Shown here piece by piece: positions 8,158 through 16,469 of a stretch of 64,000 nt of DNA. Position numbers and translations under genes: made by a program. The notes under the pieces were generated by a model. That model saw only the letters and a program-made list of their open reading frames with translations. It was not told the DNA's origin and ran no database searches. This stretch comes from G963662265 sp963668545 (GTDB taxonomy: Bacteria; Spirochaetota; Spirochaetia; CADAEX01): NCBI GenBank assembly GCA_963668545.1, contig OY764868.1:3286001-3350000 (forward strand), given 5' to 3'. Within the stretch, counting starts at the first letter, position 1. Each line of letters opens with the position of its first letter.

Positions 8158-8931
8158 ATGCGAGAAAATATAGAATATTGGATAGATCTTTTAGAAAGTG
8201 CCTATATTTTAACTCATGATATTGACAAAATAATACGGCCTATAAGAAATAACGATATAATAAAAAAAGTTTTGAATGCATATCTTTTTAAAGTGAATAG
8301 GACACTTGCAGGGATCATTTTATTATATAAAAATAACTTTAATGAAGAAGGCCAAATATTAGTACGTACAATGTTTGAGCTACTATTGGATTTTAGTTTT
8401 TTTACAAATATTTTAAAAACAGAACCTGAAATAGCTGGTCGTCGTATTATAGATAGTCTCATAATTGAAAAAGCAAAGCAACTAAGGGCTTCTAATTATG
8501 ACGGCGTCCCAGAAAACATAAAATTAGATATTGAAAAATGGGAGTCTGAAGTCAAGTCAAGATATTCAATTGATGATATCCGGAAATTACGTAGATATGG
8601 ATTTTCAATGGTATCAGTAGAAGAAAAAGCAAAATTAACTGGTCATGAAAGCATATATAATATTATGTATAGAAACTTTTCTCGTAATTCACATAACACT
8701 GATTTTATGGAAAGTTTTCTTCAAATACAAGCATATGAGGCAGATGGCTATGAAGAGCTTCAAGTTTCAAGAGATTCTATTGCGATGGAAACTACATTTA
8801 TAACAATATACAATACCATTCAATCTTTAAATACGGTTTTTAAACTTTCTTTCAATGATCGAATCGAACAACTTAAAAGAAAGTTTGATATGCTAAAAAA
8901 GAATAATGATGAAACAATTTCAGGAAATTAG
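8158..8931 (+). CDS. DUF5677-family protein (cassette gene)
   Basis: A 257-residue, mostly helical protein. The stretch GQILVRTMFELLLDFSFF followed later by IYNIMYRNFSRNSHNT is typical of DUF5677, a family of unknown function that often occurs next to mobile or defence genes. There is no signal peptide, so it is probably cytoplasmic. The ATG at 8158 has AAGGAA upstream. A membrane protein gene starts 41 bases after its stop with its own ribosome site, and both lie inside one cassette, so they probably act together. Confidence 0.75.
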   Translation: MRENIEYWIDLLESAYILTHDIDKIIRPIRNNDIIKKVLNAYLFKVNRTLAGIILLYKNNFNEEGQILVRTMFELLLDFSFFTNILKTEPEIAGRRIIDSLIIEKAKQLRASNYDGVPENIKLDIEKWESEVKSRYSIDDIRKLRRYGFSMVSVEEKAKLTGHESIYNIMYRNFSRNSHNTDFMESFLQIQAYEADGYEELQVSRDSIAMETTFITIYNTIQSLNTVFKLSFNDRIEQLKRKFDMLKKNNDETISGN

Positions 8932-8972
8932 ATCATTCAATATTTTAGGAATTATCAAGGAGTATATAACTC

Positions 8973-9833
8973 ATGCTTGTAATTAAAAATTATATTTTTT
9001 CCTATTTTAATAGTATTTCATATGAAATATGGATTGGAGCTATAATTGGAGCAATTATTTCTGCTTTGTTTATGTTATTTTTTTCATTTTTAAAAGGAAT
9101 AATATTTAAAATTAAAGAACAACTACCAGTTCGAAAAGTTGTTGGTGATTTTGCAAATGACGAACAAATATGTAGTATCTTTTTAAAAAACCTTTACTCA
9201 CATAATTATGAATATCTATCAAATGAACCCAATTTTTTCCCACCTTATACGAAAAATACTCAAAGAGAATGGCAGAATATTCCATTTGTAATTGCTAATT
9301 CAGATTTCCAAGCTGCTACGGATTTTACAAACATCCTTGGACAAATAGGAAAAAGAAAAAATATTATTTTTCGATCAATTGAAAATGAGTGGGATTTGTG
9401 GTCAGAAAACATATTATCTATTGGAGGCAATTATAAAACTGAAAAAATATTTGAATTGTCAAATAATAAATACGTGGAAATCACAGAAAATAATTCTTTT
9501 AAATTTAATGACCACAGTGAATTATTTTTTTCTAAAGATAATAATGATTTCGGACTGATATATAAAGCTACAAATCCAGCAACACAGAAAAAATGTTTTG
9601 TTATAATGGGTATTGGTGTAGAAGGAACAAAAGCTGCAAGCTATTATTTTAGAACAAACTTATCTCAAATTGGTAAAATGTTTGGTAAAAATGACTTTGC
9701 ATTGTTAGTTAAGATAAAAATTGGACAAGGTAGAGAAAATTCTAAATTAGCCTGGTATCTTCCCAATATTTCTTTAAGTTCAAAACTATGTCATCCATTG
9801 ATTTGGAAAAGAATATTTTCAATAATTAAATAA
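8973..9833 (+). CDS. Membrane-anchored protein of unknown function (cassette gene)
   Basis: A 286-residue protein with one clear membrane span near residues 19-43 (WIGAIIGAIISALFMLFFSF), a basic linker, then a roughly 230-residue soluble domain. That domain contains NILSIGGNYKT near residue 150 and CFVIMGIGVEGTKAASYYF near residue 215, which looks like a nucleotide- or sugar-binding alpha/beta fold, but I cannot name the family. AAGGAG precedes the ATG. It is the second gene of the DUF5677 cassette. A membrane effector partnered with DUF5677 is possible but not shown. Confidence 0.65.
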   Translation: MLVIKNYIFSYFNSISYEIWIGAIIGAIISALFMLFFSFLKGIIFKIKEQLPVRKVVGDFANDEQICSIFLKNLYSHNYEYLSNEPNFFPPYTKNTQREWQNIPFVIANSDFQAATDFTNILGQIGKRKNIIFRSIENEWDLWSENILSIGGNYKTEKIFELSNNKYVEITENNSFKFNDHSELFFSKDNNDFGLIYKATNPATQKKCFVIMGIGVEGTKAASYYFRTNLSQIGKMFGKNDFALLVKIKIGQGRENSKLAWYLPNISLSSKLCHPLIWKRIFSIIK

Positions 9834-9957
9834 GCAATTTAATCAATCACGGGATAGACAGTATAAAATTATTATTAAAAATAAAAAATTAAGTAGCTTT
9901 CAAAAAAATATTATTAACATATTTTCCGTACAATTTTTTTATGTAGACAGAAAAGAT

Positions 9958-10006
9958 CCAGACCTTGACTCCGCCGTGCGGTCTGGTCGAAGAGTGGGAA
10001 CACTTC
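9958..10006 (+). repeat. 3' cassette-end hairpin (P element) 4
   Basis: CCAGACC (9958-9964) / GGTCTGG (9980-9986); tail TCGAAGAGTGGGAACACTTC runs into the attC. Confidence 0.85.
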
Positions 10007-10169
10007 AGATAACAAGAAATATATGATTCAAGCTGGAAAAGAGTAAATGACAGAAAACAGCTTTCATCCAAATTGCCAGAACGTTTTCTATTTCTGTATA
10101 GTTGCAGCAGGTGTAAGATTATTTCATATAGAGCGGTCTGGCAACTACATATATTTCTGAAACGTTATT
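10007..10169 (+). repeat. attC site, type with CAAATTGCCAGAA centre
   Basis: GATAAC ends at 10013; GTT at 10163-10165. Arms AAGAAATATATGA and ACATATATTTCT pair. An IS481-family element starts 15 bases beyond the R' core. Confidence 0.88.
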
Positions 10170-10183
10170 TGCAAGGCTAAAAT

Positions 10184-11523
10184 TGTCCAACCAGGACATG
10201 GGTAACGATTTAACTTCAGGACATAGGTAACACTTTTACAGGAATCTTTCCGAAACCTTTAATAAAAAAGGGAGGAAAGAAATGCCCTGGAAGGAGACTT
10301 ATGTTATGGATCAAAGAAAAGAATTCGTACTGGAAGCAATGGATCCTCTCTGCAATTTTACTAAGCTTTGTAGTAAATACGGCATTTCAACTAAGACAGG
10401 ATATAAGTGGAAAAGCCGTTTTATACAAGAAGGTTTTGCAGGCCTTTTTGATCAGTCGAAAAGACCTGATAATTCACCAACTCAAATAGATGAAGAGACG
10501 ATACTTGAGATAATAAAATTAAAAATAAAGAAAAAACACTGGGGGCCAAAGAAAATAAGAGAGATTTACAGGCAAAAACATCCTGATGAAATAATACCAT
10601 GTCTTACCAGTGTCGAAAGAATATTAAGAAAAGCAGGTCTTATTAAAAAACGAAAGCGGAATCGGACAGGCAGTGGAATTAGACTTCAAACAAATGCTGT
10701 AGCTGAAAAGCCTAATGATGTATGGACAGTAGATTTTAAAGGTTGGTGGTATACCCAAGATAAAGAAAAAGTGAATCCGTTAACTGTAAGAGATGATTTT
10801 TCAAAATACATTTTATGCATAAAAGCTCTTGATAAAGGGGATACAGCTTCTGTAAAGGCTGAATTTGAGGTTCTTTTTAAAAGATTTGGACTTCCTAAAG
10901 TCATTCGATCAGATAATGGACCTCCCTTTGCATCAAGAATGAGTCTTCTAGGCTTAACAAAGCTTTCAGTCTGGTGGATGGCTTTAGGTATTCAATTAGA
11001 TAGAATTGAACCAGGTAAACCTCAGCAAAATGGAAGCCATGAACGAATGCACCTTGATATGAAAAATGAACTTGAAAGCTGTATCGAAGGAAATATTCTG
11101 CTGCACCAGAAAGAGTTTGACAGGTGGCGTAAAGAGTTCAATAACGAGAGGCCTCATGAAGCTTTAGGAATGAAAACTCCTGCTATGGTTTATACTGCAT
11201 CAGAAAATAAATATGACGGAATCATTGAGGACTTGGAATATCCCGGAACATTCAGGACACGGTTGGTAAATAACAGGGGTTATATAAGCATTAAAAGACG
11301 AATGTTCTTTATTGGTAATCCTTTCATGGGTTATTATGTAGGTATAAGACCGCAAAAGGACTGACAGCAGAATGTCTGGTTCGGTGATTATTTTTTAGGA
11401 TCTTTGGATATGGATACAGGATTATTACAGCCTGAGTCTATTGTGAAATTTAATAAGGGCAATTTAAGAAAACCGTTACCCATGTCTTGAAGGGGGACTG
11501 TTACCTATGTCCTGAAGTTGGAC
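10184..11523 (+). mobile_element. IS481-family insertion sequence
   Basis: About 1.34 kb with one transposase gene. The left end reads TGTCCAACCAGGACATGGG and the right end, reverse-complemented, GTCCAACTTCAGGACATAGG. Each end carries two copies of an AGGACAT(G/A)GGTAAC-like repeat about 25 bases apart, probably transposase binding sites. No target duplication is visible. It separates a cassette core (GTTATTTGCAAGG) from an M element whose first bases are missing, so a deletion went with the insertion or followed it. Confidence 0.85.
10282..11364 (+). CDS. IS481-family DDE transposase
   Basis: A 360-residue transposase that cuts and joins the IS ends. Residues 8-70 form a helix-turn-helix region, about 75-125 a second DNA-binding domain, and about 140-310 the integrase core. 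The catalytic triad is visible: Asp151 (WTVDFKG), Asp211 (RSDNGPPF) and Glu254 (NGSHERMH). GGGAGGAAAG lies just before the ATG. The gene looks intact. Its first codons recur fused to another reading frame at 21048. Confidence 0.92.
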   Translation: MPWKETYVMDQRKEFVLEAMDPLCNFTKLCSKYGISTKTGYKWKSRFIQEGFAGLFDQSKRPDNSPTQIDEETILEIIKLKIKKKHWGPKKIREIYRQKHPDEIIPCLTSVERILRKAGLIKKRKRNRTGSGIRLQTNAVAEKPNDVWTVDFKGWWYTQDKEKVNPLTVRDDFSKYILCIKALDKGDTASVKAEFEVLFKRFGLPKVIRSDNGPPFASRMSLLGLTKLSVWWMALGIQLDRIEPGKPQQNGSHERMHLDMKNELESCIEGNILLHQKEFDRWRKEFNNERPHEALGMKTPAMVYTASENKYDGIIEDLEYPGTFRTRLVNNRGYISIKRRMFFIGNPFMGYYVGIRPQKD

Positions 11524-11525
11524 CC

Positions 11526-11567
11526 GCCAAGAGGAAGACGCCCGGACCTCCGGCCTACGGGCGAAGA
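11526..11567 (+). repeat. 5' cassette-end hairpin (M element) 5, beheaded
   Basis: GCCAAGAGGAAGACGCCCGG and the matching GGGCGAAG are present, but the expected GTTATC... head is replaced by the right end of the IS481 element at 11523. Confidence 0.8.
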
Positions 11568-11623
11568 AAAAATGTAATTTAAAACAGAATTCGCTTTTTA
11601 GAGATGAATAATAAGGAAGATAA

Positions 11624-12520
11624 ATGATAATAAAAATAGCTTATTTCTCCGGAACTGGATGTACACAATTTGTCGCTGAATCATTCAAGAATGAAATTGA
11701 AGCTAGAAATCACTCTGCTCAAATGATTAGAATTGGTAAGGACATTTCAAATAGTAAGAAGGATTACGATTTACTAATTATATGTTATGCAGTCCATGCA
11801 TGTAATGCGCCAAAGCCAGTTCTTGATTGGGTTAATAATAACGAAGAATCAGATAATGTTCCAACAGCCATTATTTCTGTTTCGGGAGGAGGAGAAGTAA
11901 CCCCAAATTTAGCATGTCGTTTATTATTGAAGAAGAAATTAACTAAGAAGAATTATTCAGTATTTTATGAAAAGATGATAGTAATGCCGTCAAATTGGAT
12001 AGTTCCAACAAAACCAATACTAGTTAATAAATTATTTGATGTATTACCTTATAAAATATCATATTATATAGATGATATTTTAAATATGAAGAAATGTTTA
12101 TATAGCCCTGGAATTGGGAATCGCCTTATTTCTATGCTTGGTAAATTAGAGCAATATGGAGCAGTTCAATTTGGGAAAAAAATTATAGTAAATGAGACTT
12201 GTAATGGTTGTGGAATTTGTGAAAAAAATTGTCCAGTTGGAAATATAGTGTTGCAGAGTAATAAGCCTCTATTTCAAAATAATTGTACTCTTTGTTTGCA
12301 ATGTTTATATATTTGTCCTCAAAAAGCCTTGTCTCCCGGTATTGCTAAATTTGTTTTAATAAAAGAAGGATTTGATTTTTCTAAATTACTGAAGAATAGA
12401 AAGAAGAATATTGTATTTGATATAAAGAAAGAGACAAAAGGTTATTTATGGCTTGGTGTTCAGAGATATTTACTAAATGATAAAGAGATTCATGAACCAA
12501 GTTATAACGAAAGCGTATAA
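11624..12520 (+). CDS. EFR1-type flavodoxin-ferredoxin fusion protein
   Basis: A 298-residue redox protein. Residues 1-150 form a flavodoxin-like domain (IAYFSGTGCTQFVAESF is the phosphate-binding loop for FMN). Residues 188-235 carry two [4Fe-4S] motifs, Cys193/196/199/203 and Cys221/224/227/231, each ending in CP. This is the EFR1-type arrangement common in anaerobes and should shuttle electrons in the cytoplasm; its partner is not known. The ATG has a weak AAGGA site. It is the only gene of its cassette, with M element 5 and P element 5 around it. Confidence 0.88.
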   Translation: MIIKIAYFSGTGCTQFVAESFKNEIEARNHSAQMIRIGKDISNSKKDYDLLIICYAVHACNAPKPVLDWVNNNEESDNVPTAIISVSGGGEVTPNLACRLLLKKKLTKKNYSVFYEKMIVMPSNWIVPTKPILVNKLFDVLPYKISYYIDDILNMKKCLYSPGIGNRLISMLGKLEQYGAVQFGKKIIVNETCNGCGICEKNCPVGNIVLQSNKPLFQNNCTLCLQCLYICPQKALSPGIAKFVLIKEGFDFSKLLKNRKKNIVFDIKKETKGYLWLGVQRYLLNDKEIHEPSYNESV

Positions 12521-12547
12521 CGTATTGTTATGTTAAAATGGAAGAGA

Positions 12548-12595
12548 CCAGACCTTGACTCCGTCGTGCGGTCTGGAGAAGAGCGGGAACACATC
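12548..12595 (+). repeat. 3' cassette-end hairpin (P element) 5
   Basis: CCAGACC / GGTCTGG, tail AGAAGAGCGGGAACACATCT, identical in its tail to P element 2. Confidence 0.85.
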
Positions 12596-12764
12596 TGATA
12601 ACAGAGAATACCACGGTTCAGGCATAAGCAGTAAAAGCTTGGGAACAACTGCCTTTCACCCAAAATGTCGGAGCTTTTATTGTTGCGAATGAAATCTGGT
12701 GGGTATATGATTATTTTAATATCTGGAATATCAGACATCTTAGGGTATTCTCAGAACGTTATAT
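12596..12764 (+). repeat. attC site, type with CCGACATCTTCGGG hairpin (variant)
   Basis: GATAAC ends at 12602, GTT at 12758-12760. Inner arms GAGAATACC / GGGTATTCTC. The central hairpin has drifted (TCAGACATCTTAGGG). Confidence 0.88.
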
Positions 12765-12811
12765 GTAATTTCTTTTAGCTAAAGATATATGAGAAAGAGG
12801 AGATAAGTAAA

Positions 12812-13195
12812 ATGCCGTTTATTAGTGTGAAGGTAGTTGAAAATCAATTTACAGAAGAGAAGAAGAAGGAATTAATTGAGAAATTAACTGATTTAGTAGT
12901 TGAAGTAATGAATCGTGAAAAAAGTTTAACTACTATCGTAATAGATGAAATAAAACCGTCGTCTTGGGCTATTGGTGGAAAAGCGATAAGTCCAGAGAAC
13001 TCTGTTAGTTTTGTGAATATCAAAGTCTCAAAAGGTACAACTAATCCTGATGAAATTGCATTAATGCAGGTGAAAACCAAGGAGTTAATGTCTTCGCTCT
13101 TGAATAATTATATTGAAGAAAATTATTTCATTATTGATGAGATTAATTCAACCGGATGGGGATTCGGAGATTTAACGATGGCAAATAGAGGTTGA
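12812..13195 (+). CDS. Double-length tautomerase-family protein
   Basis: A 127-residue protein of the 4-oxalocrotonate tautomerase superfamily. Pro2, which becomes the N-terminal catalytic proline after Met removal, is present (MPFISVKVVE). The sequence looks like two beta-alpha-beta units in tandem (about 2-60 and 65-125), each with a similar strand-helix-strand pattern and an Ile-Asp-Glu-Ile repeat (IDEIKPSSW, IDEINSTGW), so one chain may do the work of a dimer. The substrate is unknown. GAGGAG precedes the ATG. An acetyltransferase gene follows 26 bases later in the same cassette. Confidence 0.8.
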   Translation: MPFISVKVVENQFTEEKKKELIEKLTDLVVEVMNREKSLTTIVIDEIKPSSWAIGGKAISPENSVSFVNIKVSKGTTNPDEIALMQVKTKELMSSLLNNYIEENYFIIDEINSTGWGFGDLTMANRG

Positions 13196-13221
13196 CATAG
13201 TAAAGTATAGAATGATTGATA

Positions 13222-13716
13222 ATGTTTGAAATTAGTAAAGTAGATGATTCAATAGATTTAAAAGTTCTGCATAAAATAATTAGAGAATCTTTTCTAACGG
13301 TTGCAAGGGAGTTCAATCTGACTGAAGAAAATGCTCCAACTAATCCGGCATATATAACATTAGAGAGGTTGAAGGAATCAGTAGAATCTGGCATTGAATT
13401 CTTTTTGGCAAGTGATAATTTGCAGAATGTTGGATGTATAGCTATCGAATCAGATAAGAATAATGATGAAAATTATTTTATAGAACGGTTAGCCGTAATT
13501 CCAGAAAAGAGACATAATAAGATAGGCAGGAATCTTATAGATTATGCAATTTCTGAAATAAAGAGAAGGAAAGGAACTTCCGCTGGAATAGCAATTATAA
13601 ACGAGAATGAACAACTAAAGAGTTGGTATCTGGATTATGGTTTTAAAGAAACATTTAGTAAAAAGTTTGAGCATCTACCGTTCACAGTATGTTTTATGAA
13701 AATATATATTAAATGA
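13222..13716 (+). CDS. GNAT-family N-acetyltransferase
   Basis: A 164-residue GNAT protein. The acetyl-CoA-binding region is the segment ERLAVIPEKRHNKIGRNLIDYAI, with the usual R/Q-x-x-G-x-G/A loop reduced to RHNKIG. A C-terminal beta strand with the typical LKSWYLDYGFKET motif follows. Its substrate is not predictable. I start at ATG 13222 rather than TTG 13216; no strong ribosome site is visible for either. It is the second gene of the tautomerase cassette. Confidence 0.8.
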   Translation: MFEISKVDDSIDLKVLHKIIRESFLTVAREFNLTEENAPTNPAYITLERLKESVESGIEFFLASDNLQNVGCIAIESDKNNDENYFIERLAVIPEKRHNKIGRNLIDYAISEIKRRKGTSAGIAIINENEQLKSWYLDYGFKETFSKKFEHLPFTVCFMKIYIK

Positions 13717-13816
13717 ATAAAGAAATATTGAAGAAAGCGAATGAAAGGATATATTAAAATGCAAATACATCCATGTATTTGTCTATGGAGTACGCTAATA
13801 GTCAAAAAGGAAACAG

Positions 13817-13896
13817 CATATAACAGGGGCTATACGCTCCTCGGGCTTCGCCACATACGGCTACGCCGTACATCACATAACCCCGGGACGTCTATG
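13817..13896 (+). repeat. attC site, short type, cut at R' by an IS110 element
   Basis: AAC at 13822-13824. Arms AGGGGCTAT and ATAACCCC pair; the centre has nested CGTACGGC-type hairpins. The site should end in CGTTATGAATAATT, but the sequence switches to IS110 at about 13891. The missing GTTATGAATAATTCC is found on the other side of the IS at 15239. Confidence 0.8.
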
Positions 13897-13903
13897 AGAA
13901 AAA

Positions 13904-15016
13904 TCAAGCCGCAATATCAATATTTGTTGGAATTTCTATACCATTTTTAACAAGAAGTTTTATATATTCTACCATCTTTTTTTTATGATTTTCCGGATCC
14001 CTGAAATAATGATATTCTTCTTTTTTAAGCATTTGATAAATTTCTGTTATCACTCTCCTGCATAATCCCATACGTACAATGCCAGGTTTTTTATAGACCC
14101 TTAATCGATCATGCCATCTTCGAATATTTGGATTATTATCTCGGAAATGATTTAATCCCTGGCTTAAAAGAGTTATTGCCACTTTCCTCCCTGATTTATT
14201 GGTACTTTTTATTATTGTTTTTTCATTTGAACTCTCAACACGAGGAGTGCTTCTCAAATAAGATGAAAACTTTTTACTATTTTGAAATCTCCTGACAGTA
14301 ATAATATCTGAAATAATTGCTATTGCTGTGAAAACACTTAATCCTCTCATACTTGTAAGAATATTAATCTCTTTAATATATACAGCTCCTTCTAATAATA
14401 TTCGCTCCTTAAGAGTTTTTATTTGTTGCTCAATACTTTCCAGTTGATCCATTAACAAATTTATCTGAAAATGCAAAACAGGATTCTCACTGCATAAATT
14501 CCTGATTATTTTTCTTGATTTCACACCAAAGATATATTCTTTTGTAAAAGGATATAAATTCTGTTTTAATAGCGAATGTATTCTATTTTTAACAGAAATT
14601 ACCTGCTTTCTTTCTAACCTGTAAGTTGTAAAAAGTGATCTTAAATTCTGGATATGCATTGGTGGAATAACAACAGGATGAATCTGTTCTTCTCCACTTA
14701 ATATTTGAGATTTAATTACTCTTGCTAGTTTATAAGCATCTACTTTATCTGTTTTTTTATTTGTAAATGATATTGTTTTTAGTTCAAAAGTATTAGCGAC
14801 TATGATCTGCTTTACATCTGATTTAATGAGATTTACAAAGCAAAAGGAATTGATTGTAGCCTCAACGATAGCATATGAATTATTATCAACTTTATTCAGA
14901 AAGCTTGAAATCCCTTCAGAATTTATACTGAAAGAATAAATTGATTTTGCTCCTGTTTCATTAAGAAAACAGGCTGTAAAACAGTTAGTATGTAAATCAA
15001 TACCGATAAACTGCAT
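13904..15016 (-). CDS. IS110-family transposase (DEDD recombinase)
   Basis: A 370-residue recombinase. The N-terminal RuvC-like domain begins with FIGIDLHTN (first Asp of the DEDD set) and includes NKKTDKVDAYKLARVI. The C-terminal Transposase-20 domain follows a coiled region near 190-230 and contains the LTSMRGLSVFTAIAIISDI helix-hairpin. I start at 15016, because AAAGGGGGAATAAT precedes that ATG and FIGIDLH is the family's usual beginning. The gene looks intact. Confidence 0.9.
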   Translation of the reverse strand: MQFIGIDLHTNCFTACFLNETGAKSIYSFSINSEGISSFLNKVDNNSYAIVEATINSFCFVNLIKSDVKQIIVANTFELKTISFTNKKTDKVDAYKLARVIKSQILSGEEQIHPVVIPPMHIQNLRSLFTTYRLERKQVISVKNRIHSLLKQNLYPFTKEYIFGVKSRKIIRNLCSENPVLHFQINLLMDQLESIEQQIKTLKERILLEGAVYIKEINILTSMRGLSVFTAIAIISDIITVRRFQNSKKFSSYLRSTPRVESSNEKTIIKSTNKSGRKVAITLLSQGLNHFRDNNPNIRRWHDRLRVYKKPGIVRMGLCRRVITEIYQMLKKEEYHYFRDPENHKKKMVEYIKLLVKNGIEIPTNIDIAA

Positions 15017-15019
15017 ATT

Positions 15020-15225
15020 ATTCCCCCTTTTATTGTGTTCTGCAAAAAGTGAAGGTATAATAATCATACGTCTATACGGGGTAAGTGTAGAGGCTTCCCC
15101 AATATTCAGATACGATTGGTGGCTGCTAATCGTTAGTACGGGATCATAAATGTCCCAGCCCCGCGGCAGCCATCATTCGTTCTATTTACAGAACTTATTG
15201 ATTATACCATCAATCGTATCTGTAT
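15020..15225 (-). ncRNA. Predicted bridge RNA of the IS110 element
   Basis: The transposase leader is densely structured. CAGATACGATTGGTGG (15107-15122) pairs with CCATCAATCGTATCTG (15207-15222), 15 of 16 positions. TTGGTGGCTGC (15116-15126) can also pair with GCAGCCATCA (15166-15175), GGGA/TCCC lies in between, and GTTCT/AGAAC near 15179-15194 forms a small stem. A TATAAT on the minus strand (15206-15201) could start a transcript near 15194. IS110 elements are known to encode a guide (bridge) RNA here; the exact ends are inferred. Confidence 0.5.
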
Positions 15226-15320
15226 TTATCATAGCATCGTTATGAATAATTCCTGCCCAAGAAGATGCTTTTCTACTCGCCATCCATGGCTCGTGAATAA
15301 ATAGAAAAGCTTATAATATA

Positions 15321-15650
15321 TTAAACACTTAGTATTTTATGATCTTCCAGAATATTACCATCCATTTCTAACAACTGCAAAAATCTAGAAGCTGGTCCTT
15401 GAGGTTTGTTTCTACCGGATTCCCATGCTTCAACCGTTTTTACAGATACACCAAGTGCTTCTGCGAAAATAGTCTGTGATAAATTCAATGATAACCGGAT
15501 TTGTTTTATCTTGGATGCATCATATTTTGGAATTGGAGAAATACTGACTTTCCTTCTTTTAACTGAAGGTAATTTACCTTTACTATATTCAAGAGATTCA
15601 TTGAGTCCGGAGATAATTGAGTTATAATAATTTTTATCATCGTTTTTCAT
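15321..15650 (-). CDS. higA: HigA-like antitoxin (XRE helix-turn-helix)
   Basis: A 109-residue antitoxin. Residues about 45-100 are an XRE-type helix-turn-helix (IRLSLNLSQTIFAEALGVSVKTVEAWESGRNKP), the DNA-binding part that represses the operon; the N-terminal tail should bind the toxin. Its ATG overlaps the toxin stop by four bases (ATGA), so the two are translationally coupled. Toxin first, antitoxin second is the higBA order. Confidence 0.88.
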   Translation of the reverse strand: MKNDDKNYYNSIISGLNESLEYSKGKLPSVKRRKVSISPIPKYDASKIKQIRLSLNLSQTIFAEALGVSVKTVEAWESGRNKPQGPASRFLQLLEMDGNILEDHKILSV

Positions 15651-16000
15651 TTCTGCCCTCCGTGTGTTCGTAAATTATTCTTAATCTGATCTATCAAAGA
15701 CTTAATATTGTTTTTTTCACCTTTCGTAAGACTTTGCTTTTCACTTTTTCTAAAACAGGCAATCATATGAATCTGTTCAAATGATGCAAAATCAACATAT
15801 AGTGTTCTTATTCCACCACTTTTACCTTTTCCAGGAACTGACCATCGAAGCTTTCTTAATCCTCCTGTTCCTTGAATCATTTTTCCAGCTTCAGGATTCT
15901 CACAAAGCAATATCTCAAGATCTTTGAGATCATCATCTGTCAAATTGGCTTCTGCCCACTGTTTTTCGAATGTTGACATATACACAAATTCTCGTGTCAT
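15647..16000 (-). CDS. higB: HigB/RelE-family toxin
   Basis: A 117-residue RelE/HigB-type toxin, expected to be a ribosome-dependent mRNA nuclease. The family signature is visible: FEKQWAEANLTDDDLKDLE, then ENPEAGKMIQGTGGLRKLRWSVPGKGKSGGIRTLY and a late IHMIACFRKSEK. The ATG at 16000 is only three bases from a predicted -10 box, so the message is leaderless or translation starts at Met8 (15979); the family alignment favours 16000. The operon runs against the direction of the array, as is common for cassettes with their own promoter. Confidence 0.88.
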   Translation of the reverse strand: MTREFVYMSTFEKQWAEANLTDDDLKDLEILLCENPEAGKMIQGTGGLRKLRWSVPGKGKSGGIRTLYVDFASFEQIHMIACFRKSEKQSLTKGEKNNIKSLIDQIKNNLRTHGGQK

Positions 16001-16002
16001 GA

Positions 16003-16031
16003 TTAATAAACCCTATTCAATAGGGTGTCAA
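16003..16031 (-). promoter_or_regulatory. higBA promoter with operator in the spacer
   Basis: On the minus strand TTGACA (16031-16026), a 17-base spacer and TATTAA (16008-16003). The spacer contains the perfect palindrome ACCCTATT-G-AATAGGGT (16010-16026), placed exactly where a HigA dimer would block RNA polymerase. Confidence 0.75.
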
Positions 16032-16140
16032 GAGTTGAAAATACAAATATTCTGACTTTAGTTATACTTTCACCTTTTACTGGCTAAAAAGGACTTCCAT
16101 GTCCTTTTGAGAATGAAATATCTTAATGGTCAGGAACTAT

Positions 16141-16309
16141 ACATAACAGAGAATACCCGTTTCAGGCATAAGTAGTAAAAGTATGGGGCTTAACTGCCGT
16201 TCACCCAAAATGTCGGGACTTTTGTTGTTGCGTGTGAAATCTGGTGGGTATATGATTAATGAAATATCTGGAGCATCCGACATCTTCGGGTATTCTCAGA
16301 ACGTTATAG
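16141..16309 (+). repeat. attC site, type with CCGACATCTTCGGG hairpin
   Basis: AAC at 16145-16147, GTT at 16303-16305; the body is nearly identical to 5899-6068. It is the attC of the higBA cassette. Confidence 0.88.
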
Positions 16310-16469
16310 GAAACAAGCGCCTAAGTTATTATATTTAGAAGAACTTACAATCCTTGGTGTGATAAGCAAATAGAACTAAAAAAGCTATTGCCAACATCTT
16401 TTTAAAACTGTAGTTAAACACGGGTGCTGAAACTTGATTAAAATAATCATTTATTAAAACTCTTGATGG

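Larger units (their letters stand above)
13892..15238 (-). mobile_element. IS110-family element in the R' core of an attC
   Basis: About 1.35 kb. The transposase reads leftward, with almost no sequence after its stop and about 220 bases before its start: the IS110-group layout, where the long left-end leader encodes the bridge RNA. The left flank ends GGGACGT and the right flank begins CGTTATG, so CGT is shared and the insertion lies at the attC crossover bases. No terminal inverted repeats are seen, as is normal for the family. Confidence 0.8.

Noticed and set aside
3707..12595. P and M hairpins as Rho-independent terminators
   Set aside because: Neither is followed by a T-tract on either strand, and they always sit at fixed distances from attC cores.
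7363..12738. Leftward frames beginning MSDLPRIK / MSDIPDIK over several attC sites
   Set aside because: They are the complement of conserved attC sequence; similarity reflects the site, not a protein.
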